Shown here one piece after another: positions 1 to 10,900 of a DNA stretch of 24,219 nt. The DNA is from an uncultured Candidatus Melainabacteria bacterium. Its GTDB lineage: Bacteria > Cyanobacteriota > Vampirovibrionia > Gastranaerophilales > Gastranaerophilaceae. A program made the translations under genes and the position numbers. The DNA is taken from positions 1 to 24,219 of the forward strand of contig CAKUTL010000020.1 of the NCBI GenBank assembly GCA_934692295.1, in the 5' to 3' direction. The notes beneath the pieces are model-generated. The model did no database searches and was not told the DNA's origin. It was given only the letters and a program-made list of their open reading frames with translations. Position 1 is the stretch's first letter. Each line of letters starts with the position of its first letter.

Positions 1-1637
1 TCCCAACTTCTCACTGCATTATTTCGGTCTTGCAAGAAAGTATCAGCTTCATCAAAAATCAGCATAGCTTTTTTAGATGTTGCTTCACTAAAAGCTGCTG
101 CAATATTCTGTTCAGTTTCACCAACGTACGGAGAAATTAAGTCACTTGCACGTTTTAGCAAAACTTCTATTCCAAGTTGTTCGGCTAAATATCTTGCGTA
201 AGAACTTTTTGACGTTCCGGGTTCTCCATACAAGCACATTGAAAAATTGAGTTTGTTTGAAGATTTAATCTTTTCCGTCAGTGCGTTAATATCCATATTG
301 GCATTGATTAAATCAACATTGTAATCCCCCATGCTCTTTTTAGGTTCTTGTTTCACAACCTTTTTCTTCTCAACAACCTTAGCAACATTTTCAATAAGTT
401 CCTCAAAATCATCAACAGAACCGTTAATCATTTTTGTGGTTTTTACGGCGTTATTAATTAGTGCCGGTGGAATGTCATAATTCTTGTTTAATTCTTCAAC
501 TTTTTCTTTAGAAACTGTTAGTTCGTTCTTTTTTAGCACTCTGTTCCAAATATTCAATCTTGAATCTTCTGAAAGTTTTTCAAACTCTATACAATAAGTC
601 ATTCTTCTCAAAAATGCCGGATCTACGTCATAGATGTTATTTGTAGTCCAAATTACAGGAACAGGAGTTGTTTCAATAATCTTATTCAAATAACCTTTTG
701 AAGCAGTGCCATCAGAACCAAATCCACGATTTAGCACATCTTCCGCTTCATCGAAAAGAATACAAGCGTTACCAATTCGGGATAGAATTTGTTGTTTGGC
801 ATACAAATCAGCTAATCTCTCGGTTCTTTTAGCTTCTTCGCCATAAGAATCCTCTGTTTTGACTGCGTAAAGTGGAACATTAGAAACATTTGCAATAAGT
901 CTTGAAAACTCACTTTTACCTGTTCCAACGTGTCCATGAAGAAGTATATTCACACCTTTAGCTTTTGTTTTAACAGCAGATTTTAGAATTTTTAGGACTT
1001 TTTCTTGTCTGTCTTTTATATGAGAAAAATCATTTAGTGTAAGAGTAGATTTTTCGGGTTCCCCTAAAAGTGTAGCGGTTATTTGTTCAACAGTATTACA
1101 ATTTGGAGAATCAAAGATTTTCAACATATTTGAATTAATTGAAACATTATTTCGTTTAGGGATTAGGTTTTTGAAATAAAGACTGTCCAGTAATCTGTCT
1201 TTTTCTCCATATCTGATTCCAAGATAAAATCTACAAAAATTATCTATCCCATAACCATACAGGCAGCTGTCAAATTGTGCAAAAACTTTGTTCAATTCTT
1301 TAACAAGAGCATAAGTAAAAATAGCCATTTCTTTGTCGTTCATATTGAAGATTTTCTGAATTAAACAAAGACGTTTTTCAACCGGAGTTTGGATCGGTTT
1401 AATCTCTGCTTTAAGTTTCTTGATTACAACTTTCAAATCTTTTACGAAAGCTTTCTTTTCTTTGATTGTTTCAATTTCTAAACAACCATCCGCATCAAAA
1501 TTAAAATTGCTTTTCTTAATTCTAAATTTCTCTAAGAAAGAATCAAAGAAACTGTCAAAGTTGTAGGAATTAAAATCAATCTGATAGCAAAGCTTGTCCA
1601 AGTAGTCCAATAACAAACGTTTTTCAAAATTATTCAT
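1..1637 (-). CDS. Double AAA+ ATPase (Cdc48/SpoVK-like), 3' end cut by window edge
   Basis: I translated this gene from the minus strand; 545 codons are visible and there is no stop before position 1. Residues 1-200 are a family-specific helical region. The first AAA+ module has Walker A at 235-242 (GHVGTGKS, Lys241), Walker B ending Asp296-Glu297 (ILFDEAED), a sensor-1-like TTNN near 331-334 and paired arginines at 344-345. A second module begins near residue 465 with GEPGTSKS and then LIFDEAD, followed by a FLQDR and RSW stretch typical of one two-domain AAA family. The second Walker A has Ser where Gly normally precedes the Lys. Such proteins use ATP to remodel or unfold partners; no partner can be named. 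The start at 1637 has AGAGG eight bases upstream. It is transcribed in the same direction as the giant gene behind it, 274 bp apart, so a functional link is possible but unproven. Confidence 0.88.
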   Translation of the reverse strand, partial: MNNFEKRLLLDYLDKLCYQIDFNSYNFDSFFDSFLEKFRIKKSNFNFDADGCLEIETIKEKKAFVKDLKVVIKKLKAEIKPIQTPVEKRLCLIQKIFNMNDKEMAIFTYALVKELNKVFAQFDSCLYGYGIDNFCRFYLGIRYGEKDRLLDSLYFKNLIPKRNNVSINSNMLKIFDSPNCNTVEQITATLLGEPEKSTLTLNDFSHIKDRQEKVLKILKSAVKTKAKGVNILLHGHVGTGKSEFSRLIANVSNVPLYAVKTEDSYGEEAKRTERLADLYAKQQILSRIGNACILFDEAEDVLNRGFGSDGTASKGYLNKIIETTPVPVIWTTNNIYDVDPAFLRRMTYCIEFEKLSEDSRLNIWNRVLKKNELTVSKEKVEELNKNYDIPPALINNAVKTTKMINGSVDDFEELIENVAKVVEKKKVVKQEPKKSMGDYNVDLINANMDINALTEKIKSSNKLNFSMCLYGEPGTSKSSYARYLAEQLGIEVLLKRASDLISPYVGETEQNIAAAFSEATSKKAMLIFDEADTFLQDRNNAVRSW

Positions 1638-1911
1638 AACAAATTACCTCTATTGCATCTACAGATTAACGCATCTGGATAATTTGTCAGGACCTATGAG
1701 GAGGTTTTGTTACAAAGCGACGCAATTAAAGTAAATATTACTAAAAGAATAACTTTTCCATTACTATTATTATAAAAAGCACATATGATTGTGTATGCTC
1801 TGTAAAGTTAATGAAAATTATATTCATAAAGTTTGCAGTCAAAAGAAAAAATAAATTTTCTTATTACAAAAGAATAACTTCACCATTTTATTTTATTTGT
1901 ATTTATAGATT
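1638..1911. other. Intergenic region between giant gene and AAA+ gene
   Basis: I see no gene here. On the minus strand a weak hairpin with a T-run lies at 1774-1798 (arms around GCATACA and TATGTGC, one mismatch, then TTTTTAT), a possible terminator for the giant gene. A weak promoter for the AAA+ gene may lie at 1842-1817 (TTGACT, then TATAAT only 14 bases later), so spacing is poor. A 13-base stretch AAAAGAATAACTT occurs twice (1743 and 1867); in DNA this AT-rich I give it little weight. Confidence 0.35.
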
Positions 1912-4900
1912 TTATTTTTGTTGTTCTTTGTACATTTGTTCGAGGATATTTAATTTCTCAACTATTTGTGGTTGAGAGATTAGGGTATTTAATTGTGAAC
2001 GAATTAATTCAGTTTGATTATAACTATATGAGCTTAGTGCTTTATTTGTTTGGTCTTCAAGCATTTCGCAAAGGACATTTGTTAACATTGTTGGAAAAGA
2101 TTCGATTTTTAAAATATTCGTATGAATAAATACTCCATCCAAATTTTTTGAATTTACTGCGGCATAATAACCAGTGGAACTTTCAATATTTGAAGTTTCG
2201 TCAAATGCGTATAGTTGTGTTCCTTCATCAGGGAAAAGTCCCATTTTATCATTGCTCGTTATCAATTTAACTGCTTCATTAAGAATTTGTAATTGTTTTG
2301 CTTGTTGTTCTGTCGGTTTTATAGAATGAGGTCTATGCAATTTTGCATACAAACTTTCGGCATCTTCTATGCCAAGTTCTGTTCCCATATTCGCAAAGAT
2401 ATAGCCTTCTTTTTTGAAAAATGCTTCTTCTTTTGATGAAAGGTTTGTTCTCCATTCTGAGCTTTCTTGTACATAAACAATTTTCTTATCCTCAAAGTCT
2501 AATTTTATTCCTCGGCTTGCGGCTTCATGTATTATACTTTGAGCAAATTGATATGATAAATTATTAGCTTTGTTTTCTCTTCTGAATTTTTCAGAGTTGC
2601 AGTTGTCACTTGTGAAAATAGGTTCAAGAGCCGAGATAGCTTTTACAAGGTCTGCATCTGGTAGTGTTTTTGCGTATGCTCTTGTTAGTTCAGACATTTG
2701 TTCTGCTTCAATTGCCATTCTATCTCTAGTTGTGTTCAAATCAATAGTATAGCCACCTTTATTTTGGAAGTTTTCACCAAAAGCTGCTTGTTTGAATATA
2801 AGGGTCATATTTTGTAAACCATTGTCCATTTTCTTATCTGGAGTTTGGAATCTTTGAATATAATATAAGTTCCCGTTTTTGTCAGGGGAAACTTTAAAAC
2901 CAAAGAACTCATTTTCAATATCTAAATCTCTAAAATCAGGGTTGTTTGGACTATAGAAATAATTCTTGGAGTCCATAATTTTTTCTACAAGTTCTTTATC
3001 GTTTGTGTCAAATTCAACGTAGTTTCCATCTAGTTGGGCTTCATTCTTAGTTAAAGTCCTCATTACTCCTTCTTCGTGGGTTCTGGCATTTTCTGCTGTT
3101 GTGAAGTCCATTTGCCAATCTTTGCACGCAAATCTAACTCGGGCAGTACCTTTTGCAAGCAAACTCCCTGCAATGATTCTGCTTCCTTCTCCAAAACCGC
3201 CAGCATCTTTTGGGTTATCTTTATCAGAACCGCCAAGACGTTTTAGATGTTCATAGTTGTAGATACCTTTACCATCAATTCTGATAGTATAAGTTCCGTC
3301 ATCGTTTTGTTTAACTTTTAAGTCAACACCTTCTAAGGTATGACCATTTCCATCGTAGAAATTCTGCATTAAGTCACGTGCAATTTTTTCATTGCTCCAA
3401 TTTCTTTTTTTAGCGTAAGATAAGGTCATTTGAGCTGAAACAGTTTTGTTAAAGTCGTTATCTTTTTCTACGCTTGGAGTGTCTGATATTTTGGGTTTTA
3501 GCCCGCCAGCATTTGGAATGCTCAATGCAACAGAACCTTTTTCTTCTAGTTCTTTCATCATTGAGTCAGAAGATTTTAGGGTTGTGTAGCTTTCGTGTTT
3601 TGATGGTGTAAACTCTTCATATTTATAGTGCTTTTCTTCTTTAGCTGGTTTTTGAGCTTTAGCTATAGGTTTATCAAAATGTGCTACTCCAGCATCAATT
3701 GTGAAGCTTGCGAAATCATCATCTCCTAATATTCTTCCACCATCTTCTTCTACTTTTGAAGGCTTATGTCTTAGAATTTTGTGAATGAAAGATTTAGCAA
3801 ATCTTTTGATACCTGCAATATTAAATCTTGAAGTTAATTTTCTGTTTTCTTCAAAAGATTTAAACTTCATTGTTTTGCTAAATGTTTTTGGCTCTGTATT
3901 TTTTTTATCTAATTCTGGTTCAACATATTCTCTGTATTCTGGAGTAACTGATAATAAATTATCGATATGTTGTTTATATTGTTCTGGCGTGAATGATTTA
4001 TCTTGGATTACTTCTGTTGTTGGAATTTGTTTGTTAAATTCTTGCGATCTTACTTCATCAAACATTTTTGATAATGTTTGAAGCTTTTTGAACGCATTAG
4101 GATTGTGCATTATAGCATTTGTGATGTGAGATTGCAATTTTGTAAGTTGCCTAGAAAAGACTTTAGATTCATCTCCGCCAGATTTGTGTGAAATTTCGTG
4201 TAAGAATGTTGCCAAATTCCCAACATAATTTTGCAGTAATAAATGGCTATCACGCATCCAGTGACCTTGGTATTCTCCCGCTTCAATGATTGCCTCTGCT
4301 CCTGTGCCATGATCGCCTTCAGAGAACATATATGTTGGCTTATTAACTTCATCACTATTTAGCAAATCTTTAGTTGATAGGTCTGTACATTCTTGAAGGA
4401 TACGGACACCTTCTTCAAGCAACCTAATTTCTTTTGATTGTTCTTCGGTTGGTTGGTGTGGAAGTTTAGATTCATCTTTAGCATAAAAACTTTGCATTCC
4501 AACATCTTTCATACTCTTATCGGCAATTTTATAGCCTAGATTTTTTGCCATATCATAAGAAGATGTTGATGGCTTATCCAAATATACATAATGTGAATCT
4601 TTGAAATCTATTCCAAGTCCTCTTCTGTGGGCTTCTTTGACAAATGGAACATACATGTCATTTAGTCTATCTTTTTCTGTGCCACTTTCACCCCAGACTT
4701 TTTCCATTGAAGAAATTGTTTGGGTTAATTCTTCATCTGTCATTGTTTTGACATATCTGGAAAGGATTCTATTTACGTCATAAGAAGGGATTTGAGCTCT
4801 ATCAACACCTGTTCCAAGTTCAAACTGTTCTCCTCCACTTTTTTCTACAAGTGTTGGGTGGTTCGGTTGGGTCTTAAAGACAATAGTTGCTCCTCTTAAG

Positions 4901-7900
4901 CCGTTATTTGATTCTCCACCTGTTTCATAGCGTTGGATTAAGTATATGTTTCCCTTTGCTCCATCATCTTTTAGCTTAAAGCCAAAGAATTCATTTTCAA
5001 AATCAAGATTTTTGAAATCAGGGTTGTGTGGATGGTAGAAGTAATCTTTTGCTTCTAATAATTTATGTGCAATATCAGCATTTTCAGTTTCAAATTCTAC
5101 AGTTGAACCCTTTACGTTTTCGCTGTTTTTAGAAAGCGTTTGGGTCATATAAGCAGATTTTAAATCATCAGAAGAACGTCCATAGGTCATCGCCCAATCA
5201 CCAGAAGCGTATTTGACGTTTGTAATATCAGCTTTAGAAAGTAAGCTTACTGCAACGGCTCTTGTCCCTTCTCCATAACCACCAGCGTCTAGCGGGTCAT
5301 GTTTTGTTGAAGAACCCATTTGGTCAAGATGTGAATAATCCCAACTGCTTTCGCCAGAAATTTTTATCTTGTATTTTCCATCTGCTGTTTTATTTACTTC
5401 AATATTCACCCCTTCAAGAGTGTGTCCGTGACCATCGTAATAGTTTTGTAATAGGTCACGAGCAATTTTGAAGTTGCTCCATTGTAATTTTGTACCGTAA
5501 CGAATTTTTATTCCAGCATCTTGTGTAACATTTAATCTATAGTCATCTTCTGGATGAATTACAGCATCGTAAGGTTTTACTTTTACTCCGCCTTCATTAG
5601 GTATAGACAATTTTACGTGTCCAGTGTTTCTCAATTCTCTCATAAGTTTACCTGCTTCTGGTAGAGGTGTAACTGCTACAGGGGCTTTTTTAGGTAGTTT
5701 TTCAAATGCGTTGATTTTGTCTGGGACATAGTCATTGCCAAACATTTCATTTCTTAAAGATTGATTCTTTTCTGCTCTTTCAATAAGTTCGGCAGCTTCA
5801 ATTGGATCGTAAGTTATACGATCAGCCATTTTTTCTCGCATTTGAGCTTCATAAGCTTTTATATCAACAGGAGTTTCTGTTCTCAATTCAAATGGAGTTT
5901 TTAGTTTGTTGAACTCAGCTTCTGGCATGTTGAGAATGCGTTTCCATTCACTGAACTTATATTCGTTGCGTAGTTCTGGTCTTCTTGTTTCTAGGTTATG
6001 TTTTTTCTGTTTAAATTCTGCATCGCTACAATTTAAAAATTCCAAGGCTTTTTCTATTACATCAGCATCATAATTTTGAGTGCCTTTTAATAGCGGAACA
6101 ATTTCTCTTTTTGCGATTAGAGAATAGTCAATATTTAGACGTTCTTTTGGGGGAAGTTGAAAATATATATTTTTGATGGTTGCAAGTTCGCTTGTACTTA
6201 GTCGAGGATATAAATCATTAAATTTAGCCAAAGTTTGTTGTTTAGTAGCCTCATCTTTGTATGGAGCATCTTCAAGAGAATTGTTTAGGTCTCGAATAAT
6301 TCTATTCCTATCCTCAAAGTATCTTTCTAATCCTGATTTTACTCCATATAGAACTGTTCCTCCTATGGTAAGAGGAGGGGAGATACGGGTAATATCATTT
6401 ACTACTTTTTCTTCTGCTGGGCTTAATTCAACACCTTTCAATTTGAATGCTTGTTGAAGCAACATGTCTTCAAATGTTTCTTTATCATTTGAAAATTTGC
6501 GTTCTAATTCTTGTAGTCTTTCTGGAGGAAGATGTTTTTTTATGAGTTCAATAAAATCCATTCTAAGCTGATTCATAACCTCAAATTCTGAAAGTTTAGT
6601 ATATCCGTTATTGAGGTTATCGATTAGTTTTTGAGTTCTTTCTTTATCCGTTGCATAATTCAACATCATATCAACTTGGTATGATGAAATTTCTTTGTTT
6701 TCTGAAATTTTACTTGCAAGTTCAAGGTTGGTTTCGGTGGTTCTTCTAATGCAAGTTCCATCAAGATGAAGAAGAGCTTCCGCATTTTTCTCTACAAATT
6801 CTTTGCTATATACTCCTCTAGTTAATTTATTTAGGATTATAACAATATTGTATTTTTCGGCTTTTTCATCACCGTTTGCAAAAGCTTTTTGAACAAGGTC
6901 TTTTGCGATATCTAAATTGTCTTTATTTGTTTTATGCAAAATTTCACAAATTTCTTCATTAGTTGCTTTTGTAGATTTCAAGGTATTTATAATTTCTATT
7001 TTGGCTGGAATATCTTCTTGTTTAAGATTTCTGAACATAATCCAACTTATGTCAGAATTGTTATCTAGCAAATCTTTGACTTGCGAATATAGCTGTTTAA
7101 TTGCGTTAACATCGCTATTTTCAAGCCCTTCTTGGATTTTCGCAAAGCATTCTTTAGAGATGTTTTCGCCCGCAAACGTATCATAAAGAGATTTTGTTTT
7201 TTCAACACTATAACCAACTGATAGAACATGTTTAAAGATATTATCATCTTTAATTATGCTATCGTATTTGCCAGTTTTGATTTCTTTGTAAAAATCAAGT
7301 TTTGCTTTTTGTTCTTCACTTGAACCAGATAGCATCGCCCTATCAAAAGATTCTAAATCATTTAATTTAGTTAAATCAGATGGTTCAATTCCTTGGATAA
7401 ATTCTTTTGTTTCTTTAAGGCTTTCTTCTGCAATTGTTCCATAAAGTAGGTCTGATTTTATGTCATCTGATAAATCTTTTTTACCGTTGATTGTTTCAAC
7501 GAGTTCTTTGAAATCAGCAATATTTTTTGCATTTATTTTATCGATTATGTCATAACTATCTCTAAATTGTTTTTTGCCTTCTTCGGAATTAGTCCATTCC
7601 CAAAATTCTTTTACGGCAGCTAAGTCTTCTGGAGTTGAGATGTTTTCAATTTTCTTTATGTTGTATTGAGCATATTCCCCTAATTTTTCATTAAACTCTT
7701 TAATGAAATCAGCTTTTTGTTGCTCAAAGTTTTCAGAAGTAATTTCTGATTGCAGAACTCCTTTTGGAACATTTACACCACTCTTGTTTGTCGGTGTACT
7801 TGTTTTTGTATCTGCGAAATGAATACTGCCTTTTAAATTAAGACCTAATTGTCCGCTTCCTAAATAATAAGCTTCATTTTCAATTACTTGCTCGTAATAT

Positions 7901-10900
7901 TCAGGAGAATTTACATCAGTTTTCATATTTTCATATTCATTTTGATAAATTCTTGACAAATATTCATTCAATGAGCCTTTTGAGATTGGATTTTTTTGAG
8001 CAAAATCAACTAAGCCCTTATTTGCTTCCATAACCTCATCTGCAAGCATTTCAGCACGAACTTCTTTATACATTTGTTGTTCTGCTGCAGAAATAGAATT
8101 CCAATCTTCACCATTAAATTTTGCTAAATTGACCGCCTCTGCAGTTATATACTTACCATTATTGGTGTGCATAAGAATGCTTGATATAGCCTTCTTCGCC
8201 CCTTTATTTGCAATCATATCTTTAAACTGCATAACATGGACAAATTCATGAGCTATCATGGATTGTATATCTTTCGAATTATTTAATTTACTATTTACTA
8301 CTAATTTCCCAGTTGGCCAATCAAAAAATCCATCAGCATCACCTGTGTCCCTGAATACAATTTCAGGTTCAATACCTTTAACTCCTAATTTATCTGCTAA
8401 AAATTCTGTAAATTTTTCTGCAAATAATTTTTTATCATTACCATATTGTTTTTCAAGTTGGTCAAGTTCTGATGAGTATTTTTTAGCAATATCTTTAAAT
8501 ACATTGCTTGCATTGTCATATTGAGCCTTTAAAACGTTTCCAATATTACCATTAATAACAAGATTAAAAGCTTCCATGTTATCAACCGGAGCATTTGGAT
8601 TTTGTTCTGCTTCTACAAGTTCGGCATCTAATGATTCAGGTGTATTTAGTCGCATACCTTCATCTTTAATATCTTTTGCGACTTCTGATATTACCTTATT
8701 TTTAACATTTTCAACAGGGCTTGTAGTTTGTGTTTTCTCTACTAATTCCTTTGGAGTTTTTACTTTTGTTTCATTCGGATTTGTTTCTGTTGCGGCAGTT
8801 TTGCTGTTCATAGCCATATCCATTTGCATTAAGACATTGCAATATGCAACAACATCTTCAGGAGAACGTGCAATTTTACGGTTGCCATTCGGTGTGGTTA
8901 TTGCATAAATTTCAGCACCATCAACTTCGGCTTTTTGAACTTTTACTTTCCCAAGCATTTCGCATTTGGATAAATTTTCATTCATGATACGTTCACGTTC
9001 TACAACTGCACCTTTGTGCATAAATATCAATTTAGAGATAGCTTTGATTTCACCTATACCTTTTGTTTGCTTCCATAATTCTTCAGGAATTTTTTTTAGT
9101 AAATATTGAGTTAAACCCTCTTCAGTTAAATCTTTCGGTAAATGTCTTTCTCCATTGGCATCGGTTTGCAAAAGTTTTTTTGTAATTTCATTTGCAGTTT
9201 CATACATTGTAAATCCTGCAACTTCAGCAACGGCTCCTACTGTTTGAGCAATCATGCCAGGAGTTTGTTTTGCTATGAATGTTTTCATAACATCAGCACC
9301 CGTAGCTTCACCCTTTTCAAGTGTTTTAGCAACTCCTTGTATTGCTTTTGCTACAGGCTTTTCAAAAATTTTCATAGTGCCATTAACAACTTTTCCAACT
9401 ACGGTTGAATTTAACAGACCTGCAAAAGCACCAAATTTGCCTGATTCAATATTACCTTCTTTATAAGTTTGCCATTCTTTAACAGCATCTTCGCCGGTAT
9501 ATTGAATGTCTTTTGTTTTTAAATTGATATAATTTTTAGTAGCATCCCAAGCGGTGAAAGTTGCAGCAGAGGTAGCCATATTTCCTACAACTTTGCCTAC
9601 TGTGACTGTAGAATTACCAATTGTCATAATTCCTTTAGCACCAAGATTGGATAAAACTTTTGGAACGTAAGGTGCGAGTTTCGTTGCGACTTTTCCACCA
9701 GCCCAAGCAACACCTTTACCTATAGCTTCGGTTCCGAGTAGCATTAAAACAATATCTCCGGCTCCATCAACATATTGTTGGAAATTAACTTTATCAGTAG
9801 CACGCTTTACAACCTTATCACCAAACGCTTGGTCATAAGATTTTGACCAATCTCCACCTTTTTGAGCTTGTGCTAGAAAGTTTTTTACAGCATTTTCATT
9901 GTAATCCTTGCCCGTAAGGTTTTTGAAAGCTTGTTTAAATTCACTTTCATTTGCAGATGCTGTTTTTAATCGTGAAACGGCAAATTGTTTCTCTTTTTCA
10001 AGACGTTTTATTACTGCATCAAAACAAGTTGCAACATCAGTCGGATTAACTTTATCCAACAATTGTCCAAGTTTTTCTCTGTAAAAACCGATATTCATCC
10101 AACCTTGGTTGCCTTGGTAATTTTTAATTACATTAATTGCGTTGTCATAAGCAAGAGCGATGTTCTCAGCGGCAGCTGTTCTAACTGCACGTTTTTCTTT
10201 TTCGGCTTTTGCTCTTGGAGTATTATTTTTTACATTAATTTCTGCTTGAGTTCTAATTTGAACACCTACTGTTTCAAGCATACTTGCAACACCATCAAGA
10301 GTTTTGTTATTAAAACCTTTGAAATCTTTTGCAGAAATTTTGTTTAATTGGGCTTGGTCAACTTGTGAAAGTCTATCGAGTACAGTTTTCCCCGGCTCAG
10401 ATTTAATATTCAATTTCAAATGGTCTTTTACAAAAGTTTCTATTGAAATCGGTTTACTATTTCTTTGGTAAGCCATAACTCCAAAATTGTTTTCTGCAAC
10501 CATTGGAACAGTTTTGTCACTATCAAACAAGTTTATTCCTAATGTTTCTAACACTTTTGCTTTTATGTCACTAGGATTAATTATCTTTTGAGACTTGCAG
10601 TATTGAATAGCACTCAAAACATTTTGTTTTTGTTGTGGATTTAGTGCATTAAACTTTTGAAAGAAAATTCTATTTTCAGCAGATGCTTGGAATCCATATT
10701 TTGTTAACTCTGATGCTTGCTTGGAATTTGTAAGACTTTTGGCAACTTTTACAGATGCCCCCGCTTTTAGATTAACATTTTTGCCATTTAACAAAATTAA
10801 TTTATTTGCTTCGTCATTAACTTGTTGGTTTGATGGATTTTTAACTCCTGATTTAACTAAATTGTCTTTTGCCAATTCATATACATTGCTATAACTTTTT

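Noticed and set aside
1743..1879. 13-base direct repeat AAAAGAATAACTT as a regulatory or att site
   Set aside because: Very AT-rich and short; it does not extend, and no gene arrangement supports it.
9985..10347. A 120-codon open frame on the plus strand, and similar frames opposite the giant gene
   Set aside because: They lie antisense to the continuous 3361-residue frame, have low-complexity Phe/Ser/Cys-rich translations and lack ribosome sites; they are shadows.
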